Origin: Chrysopilus asiliformis
Lineage: Eukaryota > Arthropoda > Insecta > Diptera > Rhagionidae
Direction: 5' to 3'
Assembly (NCBI GenBank): GCA_964034945.1
Contig: OZ035961.1
Location: 7,392,501 to 7,456,500, forward strand
Length of the DNA: 64,000 nt
Notes under the pieces: generated by a model
The model's input: the letters and a program-made list of their open reading frames with translations, nothing else
The model's database searches: none
What the model was told of the DNA's origin: nothing
Position numbers and translations under genes: made by a program
Shown: in pieces, positions 46,790-56,893 of the stretch
Layout: every line of letters starts with the position of its first letter
Numbering within the stretch: the stretch's first letter is position 1

Positions 46790-48620
46790 TCTTTAATTCT
46801 ATTTTTATACTATATTCTCAAAAAATCGTTAGTTTGCAAAAAAAAAATCGCAAAAATCTATTTTTTTTTAATTTTTAATGAAAATATCTTAGTAGTGGTA
46901 ACAGATAGTGGATAACAGTGGAAGACAAAATTGTGGCAAAATCTCATAAGATGAACCACCGAAAACCTGTTGGTTTTCAATAGAATCACAAAAAACTGTT
47001 TTTTTTTAAATAACGGTGTATCTCGATAAAGGTTTGAGATATTAAAAGAAAATCTCCGCATTCTGCGTCCCGCATTCTAACTTCAGTTCAGGCCAGCCAG
47101 CGTTCGGTTAACTGGCCACTACTTAAGCATCTTTGAGCGTTATTGTTACTTCATAGTAGCCAAAGCTGCTGTTATGGCAAAACTATCGCTTGTCTTAAGC
47201 ATTTTTATGGATCGTAAAGCTGACACAATTTTTTTTTGAAAAGATTAATATTTATAAAAATTGCGTTTTTGATTTTAAACAAAAAATCTCTTAAAAAAAA
47301 CTCTTATTTGAACAAAAATCGCTTTCTTAAAGCGATAAATGATTTAAAAATAAGTTTTTTCCAACATTTTTCAAGCAGACACCGGCCAAATGGAATTTAA
47401 ATTAAAAATAAATTAATGGCCTGGAATAAAGTGCGGAAAACTTTAAACAACACAATTAAGTTAGTGCCTCTATTAGTGCTCTAAGTGTGTTAGTTTGGCA
47501 CTTAGTCAGCAAATTTCACCCACAAATGGCAGGCTTTCTGTGTCGAATGGATCATTTTTTCCGTTTTTTGTGTTTCCTTACAGAGAATCGTTCTATATTG
47601 CTTTATGTGCACATGTTTATTGAATGTCAAATAAGAACTGAGGACTGTGGTAAAAAAAAGTGCGAAAAAATAGAGAATTTCATTAAAACTGAGGAAGGAT
47701 TTTTCTTTATTCCGGAATGTAGTCACTTGTTGCCATTGTTGTGGATTTTGAAGCGGCTGCACTTTTAGGGCGGTTTGCTAAAGAGGGCGGAAAATTTTCA
47801 CAGAAATTCTGAAATTGCACAAAGCTTCTGTGTGGCTTTATATTGAAATAATTGAACACATATGTAGGGATATTTGTACAGGGATATTTAAGGATTTTAC
47901 GAGACAAATTCGTACAGTTTCTTCCAGGAAGCTTTATTCCACACATATTCAATTCCGCTATGAGTCCCAAATGGGGAAGCGACCATAACTATGCATTAAG
48001 CTTGTATGCAATAAAGTCCTGAGTGGAACTTTTCTTCAGTGGTAGCGGATATTTAATTCATTGGTCTGTAGGATCTGGCTTTGAGGGATATTAAAAGAGA
48101 CAGGTTCGGTCAACGTAATTGAATTATCTTGCTAAGAGAGTGAATACAAGCCACATTCTCGCTTCGCTTCGGTGCGATTTTTCACACTTTGAATAATTAA
48201 ATCAGAAAATGTAATTGGAAAATTCTAGGAGATTATATAATTTATGGAGGGAAAACGGCCATCGGAACACATGTTGAATTTTTGAAATAGTTTTCCGCTC
48301 CTGATAGAATATTACATTAAGTTTTGTGCAATTATCTTTTCCACAATTTAATTTTATGTCCTTGAAATTTTATGGGAATATTGTAGAAATTCCGATTTTT
48401 AATGATTTTTTAAAATATTCTTATCAAAGTTTAATTTTTATTTAAATATTATTTCTATGCATTTTGACGATTGATCTCATCGGGGTGTTTTAGTTTGACT
48501 TGGGCTAGTTATGAATCTGAGGTGCTGAGGGTGCGCGGCACAAACTAACCATTTTCTTTTCTTACAAATTTATTTAAAAAAAAAATAAATTAAAAAAAAA
48601 ATGTAAAACGAATTTCTTAA
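46790..48620. other. AT-rich sequence, nothing recognised
   Basis: Overlapping chance ORFs on opposite strands at 47487-47970 (86-93 codons) have no recognisable family. 48480-48540 is GC-richer. No TIRs found. Confidence 0.4.
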
Positions 48621-49102
48621 TCATACTAATATATAAAAATAAGTTGGTGTCTGTATGTTCCTCTTTCACGCAAAAACGGCTGAACCGATTGACTTGAAAT
48701 TTGGCACAGATGTTCGTCGGGGGTCCACCCCAACATAGACCCATTGAAAAGTAGCCCGAGAGGTGGGGGGAGTAAGGGGAGGGGGTAAAGTAATCTCGAA
48801 ACTGAGTTTTCCCTCTATGTTACTCTTTCGCGGGGAAACTACTGAACCGATTGGCCTGATATTTGGCATAGATGTTCGTCGGGAGTCCAGCCTCAACATA
48901 ATCCCATTAAAAAGTAGCCCGAGAGGTGGGGCAGTAAGGGGAGGGGGTAAAGTGATCTCGAAACTTAGCTCTTCTTCTATGTTACCCTTTCGCGGCGAAA
49001 CTACCGAGCCGATTGGTCTGAAGTTTAGCTCCAACATAGACCATCAAAAAAAAAAAAAAATTTGAAAAAACTTAACCCGGCAACGACGGGTATGCAAGCT
49101 AG
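48621..49102 (+). mobile_element. Helitron-like element, copy C
   Basis: Starts TCATACTAATATATAAAAAT after an A and ends with hairpin ACCCGGCAACGACGGGT, ATGCAAG, CTAG before a T. Two full and one partial 162-163-bp internal modules (TGAACCGATTGGCCTGAAAT, GATGTTCGTCGGGG, GGGGAGTAAGGGGAGGGGG). The (GTCT)n tract is almost absent. Each module has a cluster of G runs able to form a quadruplex. ORFs of 100 and 123 codons on opposite strands are by-products of the modules. Confidence 0.85.
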
Positions 49103-49431
49103 TTGAATATAATATTCAGTGATAAAACTTTGTCTCACTTATAACGGATGTGCACCCAATACTCAGAGAGAATTTAAATTAAACCATCGCATGCTGACGC
49201 ATCTCCCATAGTAGTTGTTTTGTCATCCTTACTTGAATGTTGTCCGATTGCGATGAAATGCAGAATCAGTAAATCTCCTATGAATTTAAAACAAAAACTT
49301 CACTTGGAGTAGTTGTAAAACGTGGTAAAGCATTGTAAATTGCTATCACCAACTGCAGGTGATTTTTATTCGCAAGGGTCGGCGTAAGTTCACTTGGCTA
49401 GAAAATTGATTGCAGTTGGCTACTTTTTTTT
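49103..49431. other. AT-rich spacer, nothing recognised
   Basis: Sequence between the Helitron and the LINE fragment; its last 12 bp (49417-49428) form the left target duplication of that LINE. Confidence 0.4.
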
Positions 49432-49680
49432 AACTCATCTTCTCTGTCATTGCCCAGCACTAGCTCAACGCAGAAGAACTCATTTGGGCAGTTTCTTCTT
49501 AAACGATCTGGAGGACCTAAGCGCCACAAGCGTCGCAGATCTACTCCGCTTCATCAGAAGCTCCAAATGGTTCGAGGTATAGGGAAATGGATCATCAAGA
49601 TTCGCGTGGTATCACAATGGGTCATTTCTGGCCTAAGTGTGCCTTTTTGGCAGCCACTCCAACCTAACCTAACCTAACCT
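49432..49680 (+). mobile_element. 5'-truncated non-LTR retrotransposon with (AACCT)n tail
   Basis: The frame at 49433-49582 encodes THLLCHCPALAQRR, LGSFFLNDLEDLS and VADLLRFIRSSKWF, the C-terminal zinc-knuckle region seen after the reverse transcriptase/RNase H part of R1/Jockey/I-group LINE ORF2 proteins. Only about 49 codons remain. A stop at 49580, about 78 bp of 3' UTR and (AACCT)4 at 49661-49680 follow. A 12-bp target duplication, TGGCTACTTTTT (49417-49428) and TGGCAACTTTTT (49680-49691), one mismatch, brackets it. The ATG proposed upstream lies in flanking DNA. Clade is uncertain. Confidence 0.8.
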
Positions 49681-49691
49681 GGCAACTTTTT

Positions 49692-50698
49692 CCTCTGAGT
49701 GTATTTAAGTGTTTATATTAATTAATTAATTTTACTTGAATGAAGTACTTACATTTTCGAATTTGTAATTAAATACACCACTAATTTATGATTTATAGAT
49801 GACGTTTCTTAGAACTTATAGTATTGGCAATCATTTTCAGTAGCAATTAAACTGTAATCAAAAAAAAAACGATAGACGATAGACGATACGTGCCTCAGTT
49901 ACGTGAAGCAAATTGTTGACGATAGCGTTCACAGGTATCGTTCGAATGATAATCGCTTTAAAAATTACGTGATGAGGGCCTTGTTCGCTGTGATAAATGA
50001 ATGAAAACGTTCTAGAATTAGCATGCAATTAGACCGTTTCGCACACACCTTGAGTTGTTACTAAGTTAGTAACAGCTCATTGGTAAAGGCCTATATGTTT
50101 GAAAAATTTGTTTTCACACATACTTTTTTATTATTTTTTTTTTGTTGTATTTGAAATTTTTGGGGGTTTTGAAACACGTGAATACTAATATAGCAGCGAG
50201 CATCAAAATTTACTTACTTTTTGGTAAGTCTACTTCGATGAGCACTATCATAGGGGTTTTCATGTGTTTGAAAAATTCCCTTTGTCAATTTACAGTGTGC
50301 ACTTAGATTTATGTGGAATAAAATTAATATTGTTCAACCACGAGCCGGACAACTAGTTCTTACACAAAGAGTTAGTTTTATGAAATTTCGAAATTTCTTT
50401 TATTATTACAAAACTATATTTGGCCAAACAAAAAAACGTAAATTTTTTTTCCGAAATAGGTTTTTTTTTACAAAATAATGTCTTCTAAGTAGAACTAATC
50501 AATTCAGCTAATTATATTTTGTGTGACATTTCTGTACTAGATATCTGTCGAGCTAAGTGAGAGAATGATGTTACTTTCAACTGAAAAATTTCCTTACTTG
50601 AATTCGAAAGCCTAAAAAATTGTGGCTTCATCTTTATAAATGTTTCGTTCATTTACTACACAAGTGTTAGTAGTATATTTTTATATATATGTGTTTTT
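49692..50698. other. AT-rich sequence, nothing recognised
   Basis: Contains ACGATAGACGATAGACGATA (about 49869) and other short repeats of no clear origin. No ORF of note. Confidence 0.4.
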
Positions 50699-51592
50699 AC
50701 TTTCCTCTCCTTTAGAGGGAAAGTATTGTATTTATGACTAAGACGGGGGCACATGGAAACTTTCTTATTAGTACGAAATTTATTGCAGGCAAAATTATCA
50801 GGATGTCCGTGTATTTCTGTCGGTCTGTCCGTTTTATGTATCTTAATTAACTCGAGGACACGTTGACCTAGCGACTTGAAATTTTTTGTAAATGATACGG
50901 AGAGAAATATTAGTTCAGATTCCTCCAAAAAAAAAGGAATATAAGAGACAGTGACATTTTTTGGTAATGACTCCCAAACAAAAGGGAATTCATCGCAAAA
51001 AATAGGAAAAATTTTCAAAATTATAGGAATAATTCCTTATTTTTAGAGAGCCATTGCAGAAGAGGCTACTATCTCGTATATTCCTATTTGGATTTCTCTC
51101 TTTGGAATTTTACGAAAATCGTAGTTTTCAATCGGCTTTTGGAAGAGTAACGTTAGCTGTAACCATATAATTTTTTTGAAATAAGATTTTTGAAGATTTT
51201 TTCAAAACTATGCGCTTTTGGCAAAAAACCAATATAATTTAAAGGATATAAAATTTTTCAAATTTTTTGCTTAAACGGTTTTTGCGTATCTCTAGCGGTT
51301 CTCAAGGTATTTGAAAATAAGAATTTTTTTTGAAAATCTTTCGGAAATTTGCTGTTTTTACCCTCAAAAATGAATATGACAAAAATTAAAGGACAAAACC
51401 TTTTCTACATTTTTTGCTTAAACGGTTTTTACGTAGCTCTAACGGTTCTCAACATATTTTTTAAAATTTTGTGCATTTTTAAAATTTTGTGCACGGTTTT
51501 AGAGGTATTTAAAAAAAATATAATTTTTCCGTACTTTTTCCCGAAACTAAATATTGCAGAGGAAAGTTTAGTGTTGATCACCACTGATATTT
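50699..51592 (+). repeat. ACTTTCC-hairpin interspersed family, copy 2
   Basis: The longest copy. Start hairpin ACTTTCCTCTCCTTTAGAGG then GAAAGT; TGTATTTATGACTAAGACGG; GTCTGTCCGTTTTATGTATC; TAGCGACTTGAAATTTTTTG; repeated ACGGTTTTTGCGTA/GTA blocks; end CCGAAACTAAATATTGCAGA then GTTGATCACCACTGATATTT. Its end is shared by the fragments at 26450-26612 and 36590-36828, which suggests they are its truncated copies. The 120-codon minus ORF is not protein-like. Confidence 0.6.
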
Positions 51593-52560
51593 AGTTATGG
51601 TTAACTTGCTTGATACCCGCGACCAAATGAGAGGATTTATTTGCTTGAAAATGCGCCCCTATAAATTATCCAGTCTGAAAGCAAATTGTAATTGCACAAA
51701 AGAACGTCCATTTCATTTTCCAAAGGAAAGATGACACTAATTACATGAGCAATTTAAGGTCATTTTGCCAGAGGGAATTTATACAATAAAAATTGGGTCG
51801 CAAGGTTTAATGATCTTTGTTAGCTCAAAGTTCTCATAAAAAAAACAGTTTTTGGACAAAAAACCAAGGAGCTGAAAAGAAAAATGAATGGAAGTAGAAT
51901 TGAGATGATGAAAAAGGTGAAAAAAAAAACTTAGAAGGAAGCAATATTGCGGTGACAATGGGTAAATTTTCGCGAGTCATGTCATTACAATTGTAAGGAC
52001 AAACCCTCCATGAAATTCGCCTGTTTTCGGTTGAATCAAGTAAGAGCTAAAGTTCCTACATTCCACGAAGTTTACGATGAGCTTCTAGTCGGTGGCAAGT
52101 AGAAGGATTGCTTAAGAAATGCGTAAAATGAAAGGCATTTTCGAGGGGAAAAAATAGGGAATTTCTTGGGTCACAGATCAAAGTCAAGAAGAACATTTGA
52201 GTAAATAAATAATAATTTTTTTTATAAAAGGTTTTTTCATGAAAAAAATCTTATGTATTTTAATTTTAAGACGTTGTGTTTTTTTTTGTATAAATAACAC
52301 TGCAGAACAATTTTGAAAAAAATGTATGTTATTGATATTCGGTTAATGCATTCTGATAGGTAATTTCGAGCTAAAAAACTTTCCCAAACAATGTAAAACA
52401 CCCCCTCTACGATGATAATAGAAATTTTTGTGAATTTTTATGTGAATTTATGAATGATAAATCCTTGAAAACTTTAAGGATTAAAAAAATTGACAGCGTA
52501 GATATATACTGTAAACATGGTTAATTTAATTTAACGCGATATTTTATTATTAATTATTTT
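51593..52560. other. AT-rich sequence, nothing recognised
   Basis: No ORF, repeat partner or TIR recognised. Confidence 0.4.
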
Positions 52561-52860
52561 GGGCACTACCGACTTTTCGGAGAACTAGCCATCGCACCCT
52601 CCGAAATAGGACCTCCGATAGCATTGTCGAGGTCCCTCCGTCTTCGCTTATTCATTTTAATAATGACTTATCTGGAGAACTGCTCCTTCTCAGTTTTATT
52701 AAGATCAACGACTGGAAGCTAATTAAAAGGGTTCACTCGGCGCTGGACTGACCTATATCCGCAATGGCTAGCTACCTGTCCACACTCAACGTTGTGTGGC
52801 TGGTAGGGTTTTAGTGTTAGTAGCCTGAGAGGGATGGTGCTCTTACAATACATTGTTCGG
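52561..52860. other. Balanced-composition island, possible retroelement fragment
   Basis: A 300-bp segment with balanced base composition in AT-rich DNA. On the minus strand an ATG at 52655 opens a 29-codon frame (MNKRRRRDLDNAIGG...) closed by TAG at 52567. A basic start after a GC-balanced leader could be the 5' end of a retrotransposon ORF1 or gag, but no diagnostic motif is present. Very tentative. Confidence 0.2.
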
Positions 52861-53055
52861 CAATGTTTTCAGCTCAAAATTATACAGAATATTGATAACA
52901 AAAACGGTGTTCTACAGTGTAATCAACTCGAATCTGCGTTATTGTGAATTGAGAAAACCCGGGCATCAATCGTGTAACGAGACGTGTCTCCGTCTTTGAG
53001 CTGAGACGGCGACATCGACGCGACACGTTTTTCTAATCGTGTATCGCGACTCTAA

Positions 53056-53278
53056 AGCCTAAACCCCAATTACGCGTTCGTGCGTGCGGCACCCACGCGG
53101 TGAAGATAACAACTACGCATTTAAATGAGTAAATGTATAATTGCGCGTTGCTCAGACGCGTTGCCGCGTCCGTGCCGCGTAGAGTAGGCTCAGTTTCTAC
53201 TTTTAGACACGGTGACAACTACTAGATGCCAGAACAAAATCATGCCGCACGCACGAACGCGTAATTGGGGTTTAGGCT
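53056..53278. mobile_element. Nested MITE, 36-bp TIRs, TAA duplication
   Basis: Perfect TIRs from AGCCTAAACCCCAATTACGC onward (36 bp, through GTTCGTGCGTGCGGCA), 223 bp in total. TAA lies on both sides (53053-53055, 53279-53281). A 3-bp TWA-type duplication is characteristic of PIF/Harbinger MITEs, although the TIR is not one I recognise. The 61-codon minus ORF through it is not protein-like. Confidence 0.8.
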
Positions 53279-53487
53279 TAAAAAGTGTGAACGTTCAATG
53301 GATTGAATTTCTAAAATCAATTATAGGTCATGCTAAATAAAGCTTTCCGAGTGCACAATAAGGACCAGTTTTGCTCACTACAAATATCTTGCTACAGAAA
53401 CGTCAAAATAAAAATATTTGGATTAGCTGAAATTAATTTTATGTTAAGTTCACCAGAGAAAAGGGAATAACGAGTTGTTCGCAGGTT

Positions 53488-53704
53488 CTAAAGGGACAAA
53501 AATGATCCGTTCCAGCTTATCTCAAAACCGTAGTGTATAATTAATAGACTTTTTGCTTGAAGTAAATAAAAATCAAATCCCCCCACAAAAGTTTTTTTCT
53601 TTTTGTTGCCGGAAGCACCAGTGTCAAACGAGCCCCTCGCTAAGGCAATTTTTTCATCTATGAACCTTACAAGGGTTTCCCACTGTTTTTCATTCGTTAT
53701 CTTC
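53488..53704 (-). pseudogene. Degraded Myb/SANT-like exon of a transposon protein
   Basis: The minus strand shows a canonical 3' splice signal (TTTATATTATTTCAG ending at 53705) followed by 71 open codons to TAG at 53488. The first 40 read KITNEKQWETLVRFIDEK, IALARGSFDTG and ASGNKKKK. The pattern K-x-T-x-x-Q-W-x-x-L-V-x-F then L-A-R-G-x-F is what I know from Myb/SANT-like domains of PIF/Harbinger second proteins and Zeste-type proteins, which bind DNA. After KKKK the resemblance stops, so the C-terminal half of the domain is missing or spliced elsewhere. A possible first exon at 53768 (ATG in a CACAATGG context) meets a stop after five codons. Probably a dead remnant; identification rests on motif memory only. 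Confidence 0.4.
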
Positions 53705-53931
53705 CTGAAATAATATAAATTTATTATAATTTAAATACAAAAACTTTTATTTAATTTGGTTTCTCCATTGTGAAATGACAGACGAAATTACACTGAGCGA
53801 TGCCTCGAACTGTGTCGCTGAACGAAAAGACGCGTCGCTAGTATGCGAAGACGCGTCGCCATACAGGATTGCTTTTCTTAATGAAAGACGCAAATTCGTG
53901 TCTGCGTCGCGTTACACTATTGATGCCCCGG

Positions 53932-55276
53932 TGTTTAAGACAATTTTTTTTTAACAGAAAAGTAGTTTAACATAAAATGGGGGGGAGGCCAAATTAAAAA
54001 AGGAATCGGTGTGAAAATATTTTTAAAATGTCGAAAAAAGTCTAAACCCCTATTGTGCGAATTTGTTATCAGAAATTGTGCTGTAAAAAAGTTCTTTTCA
54101 ATATTCAAACATTCTATCGTGTTTAAGAATACATGAAAATAGATTTAATGTTTGATATTAAATAAAAGATAATGCCCGGATCATTAAACCAAACAAAAAA
54201 CTCCAATGTTTTTCAAAATTATAGCGCCATTAAATGTTATTATAGTGTACATCATAGTTACGTATTCATCATTGAGATCCATCTCAATTTTCCTTGTAAG
54301 GATTTGATTATGCTTGTAAATACATAACATATTTGTTTCTAATAATATTATTATCCGGTTTCCTTGTAATATCCATACATCCAGATTTCTACAGTTAACT
54401 TCCGAGTAAAGTATGTTGGTATTCTTGTATAGCCGTCTGGTAAATTACAAACGGATAATAAGAAATCCCTCTGTTAATGCCTATACTGAACGAACGTGAA
54501 CAAATTTTTAATAACATAAATAGGGGCAAAAAAATACTCCAGATACAGGGTTGAGGGTGAAAACAAACCCTTCTTCTACTTTGTTGTTTTTTTTCATTTC
54601 GTCGCTTTCTTTTTTTTGCATCTGGAATACAGCATTTTCTTTTAGCCAATGTCGGCAACAAGACCCATAACTGATCTGGATGCCAATAATATCCTGGAAG
54701 AAGGATGTGCGTAGATGCGGTAAGCAAAGGAGTTTCATCACCCTCCCTCCTCTCCCCCTACAAACAAGCATCGTAAAAGTTAGGGAATCTGGGGTGCTTC
54801 GTCTCGAAGTACATTGAGATATCAAATATTGAGAACCCTGCAGGAAAAAAGTAATTTTGTTAGCTTGTTAACAGGTTAACAGATACAAATCAGCAAGTGT
54901 AGCTAACATGTATTTTGACGGTATTTGTACTTTGGGAACGCACGTTTGCCATCTGAATGTGTTTTTTTTGTAAATAAAGGATTCAGTACCAAACCTGACT
55001 TTTTCTGACTTTGGTGTGGGGCGTGCAGTGTGACTTTTTTTTTTTTTTTGATAGGAATCGAAGTTTCGTGTGTTGTAATAGAAACACGATATTACGTATT
55101 TTCTAACATGATTGAAATATTAAAATTTTCCTGGTTATGTTTTGGCGACGTCTATCAACCTACTCGTACTTTACCTCATTATGTTTTGTATTCTTTTCTT
55201 GTTAAGCTGTATGAGATAAGCGGAAAATTACATTTGATGCATGCCCTACCTGAGACACGTGTAATTTATGAAAGTA
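53932..55276. other. AT-rich sequence, nothing recognised
   Basis: Two overlapping minus ORFs (105 and 110 codons, 54395-54825) in a mixed-composition stretch have no recognisable domain. No TIRs or repeats found. Confidence 0.35.
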
Positions 55277-55744
55277 CTAGCTTGCATACCCGTCGTTGCC
55301 GGGTTAAGTTTTTTCATTTGATGGTCTATGTTGGAGCTAAACTTCAGGCCAATCGGCTCGGTAGTTTCGCCGCGAAAGGGTAACATAGAGGAAGAGCTAA
55401 GTTTCGAGATTACTTTACCCCCTCCCCTTACTCCCCCACCTCTCGGGCTACTTTTTAATGGGTCTATGTTGGGGCTGGACCCCCGACGAACATCTATGCC
55501 AAATTTCAGGCCAATTGGTTGAGTAGTTTCCCCGCGAAAGAGTAACAAAGAGGGAAAACTAAGTTTCGAGATTACTTTACCCCCTCCCCTTACTCCCCCA
55601 CCTCTCGGGCTACTTTTCCGTATACCTATGTTGGAACCAGAACTACCACAGACACTCATGCCAAATTTCAAGTCAATCGGTTCAGCCGTTTTTGCGTAAA
55701 ATAGGAACATACAGACACCAACTCATTTTTATATATTAGTATGA
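55277..55744 (-). mobile_element. Helitron-like element, copy D
   Basis: Minus-strand copy: CTAG end at 55277-55280 next to a T (minus), hairpin ACCCGGCAACGACGGGT, two and a half G-rich modules, the AACCGATTGACTTGAAATTT phrase, and 5' TCATACTAATATATAAAAAT preceded by A. The (GTCT)n tract is reduced to TGTCTGTATGTTCC, as in copy C, which it resembles most. The 154-codon minus ORF is the read-through of the modules. Confidence 0.85.
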
Positions 55745-55750
55745 TTAGTA

Positions 55751-55792
55751 TGATGAGTTGGTGTCTGTCTGTCCGTCCGTCTGTTCAAGACA
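55751..55792 (+). mobile_element. Helitron 5' fragment, head to head with copy D
   Basis: GATGAGTTGGTGTCTGTCTG then (TCCG)n and TGTTC match the Helitron 5' region just inside the terminus, in the opposite orientation to the adjacent copy. The sequence TTAGTATGA is doubled at the junction (55737-55754). Confidence 0.6.
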
Positions 55793-56183
55793 TAATGGGG
55801 TTTGTGATTTATCATGAGGAGTAAATGAAAGAAGTTTGATAAATCTGGTCGAATGTTCATTTTTAGTAAGTACTGTACAATAAACATTCGTATAACGCGG
55901 TATTTATACAACGCGATTTCGATAAAACGATGTTTTCGCACCATTTAACAATTAAGTAACAGGAAGACCGAGCCATGCTCGGCGACCTCAAAATCCTACT
56001 TTTGCTGATTTTTGGGGAAAAACTAAATTCACATTATCTTTACAGAACTTTTCCAGAGTTTTTAAATTCCCGAGCTAGCAAGCTGGAATTAAAACTAACG
56101 CGCGATAACAAAATTTCATAGAAATCGGTTGGGTGGTTATTGAGTAATCGCTGTTACCGATTTTTGAAACGTTGTTTTGAGAC
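55793..56183. other. Mixed sequence with repeat phrases
   Basis: Contains CATTCGTATAACGCGGTATT, then ACAACGCGATTTCGATAAAA, typical of pogo-like TIR interiors but without a second end, and a GAAATCGGTTGGGTGGTTAT phrase of the LINE/Helitron type. No gene. Confidence 0.35.
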
Positions 56184-56545
56184 ACCAGGTGAGGGTTATC
56201 GAGGGGAGGGAAAAGTCAGGTTTGTAGTGGAAAAATCGAAAGCCCTTAGCCCCCTTAGTAATACTGTAAAGTTTCATTAAGATCGGACTACCCAATTCGT
56301 AGATACCAGGCGAGGGGTATCGAGTGGAGGGAAAAGTCAGGTTTGTAGTGAAAAAATCGAAAGCTCTTAGCCCCCTTAGTGATACTGTAAAGCTTGGTTA
56401 AGATCGGATCACCCAATTCGAAGATACCAGGCGAGGGGTATCGAGTGGAGGGAACAGTGTGGTGGAAAAATCGAAAGCCCTTAGCCCCCTTAGTAATACT
56501 GTAAAGTTTCATTCGAAGATACCAGGCGAGGGGTATCGAGGGGAA
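56184..56545. repeat. Tandem array, 120-bp unit, three copies plus partial
   Basis: Units start ACCAGGCGAGGGGTATCGAG (56184, 56304, 56425, 56521) and carry GGAGGGAAAAGTCAGGTTTG, AATCGAAAGCCCTTAGCCCC and ATACTGTAAAGTTTCATTAA. The third unit is 96 bp through two internal deletions. A GACA repeat follows at about 56654-56671 after a doubled TCCAAGTTTCGTGAAAATCG, giving the whole the look of a decayed interspersed element tail. Confidence 0.8.
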
Positions 56546-56805
56546 TTTTCTCAGAGAGGAGACCTATCTAGATCGATTCCTTGTCCCCGAAAATCCCTAA
56601 CCTCCAAGTTTCGTGAAAATCGTTAGACCTCCAAGTTTCGTGAAAATCGTTTGACAGACAGACAGACAGACATTCCTCGTATTATATTATAGGCTTTTGT
56701 TTCGTGTTTCGATAGCTTCCTTCGAAAAATGAAAAAAAAAAAAAATTAAAAGCATAGAAAACTTCGAAAAACGATTTTTTTTAAAAAATGTATAGCGCTT
56801 TTTTT

Positions 56806-56893
56806 AAGGGACGCGTTATTTGAACTTAAAACTTTATTTATTCTCTCAATCTAGAGAATAAAATAAGTTTTAAGTTCAAAAAACGCGTCCTTA
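56806..56893. repeat. 88-bp near-perfect palindrome
   Basis: Two 44-bp arms, TAAGGGACGCGTTATTTGAA then CTTAAAACTTTATTTATTCT, with almost no loop and only a handful of mismatches. It could be a minimal MITE with ACGCGTCC ends or, if transcribed, a hairpin RNA. No target duplication resolved. Confidence 0.75.

Larger units (their letters stand above)
52959..53931 (-). mobile_element. TIR element with Myb/SANT-like exon, GGGCATCAAT ends
   Basis: Left end CCGGGCATCAATCGTGTAAC, right end the inverse of CCGGGGCATCAATAGTGTAA; TIR similarity continues through CGAGACG / CGCGACG. The terminus resembles that of the fold-backs at 15593 and 39718 (GGGCACCAATCATGTA, CGCGTCTCTGTCTTT), so those may be its MITE derivatives. 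Subterminal regions are full of CGACGCGTC words. Inside are a nested MITE (53056-53278) and, on the minus strand, a well-placed ATG (53768) and a Myb/SANT-like open frame (53488-53704). PIF/Harbinger elements carry a Myb/SANT protein, which makes that superfamily a candidate; no 3-bp duplication was confirmed. Confidence 0.55.

Noticed and set aside
49661..49680. Telomere-like (AACCT)4
   Set aside because: Only four units, located at the 3' end of a truncated LINE with a target duplication; better explained as a LINE tail.
54395..54825. Overlapping minus ORFs with Lys-rich stretches
   Set aside because: No recognisable domain, no repeat support and no splice structure; treated as chance.
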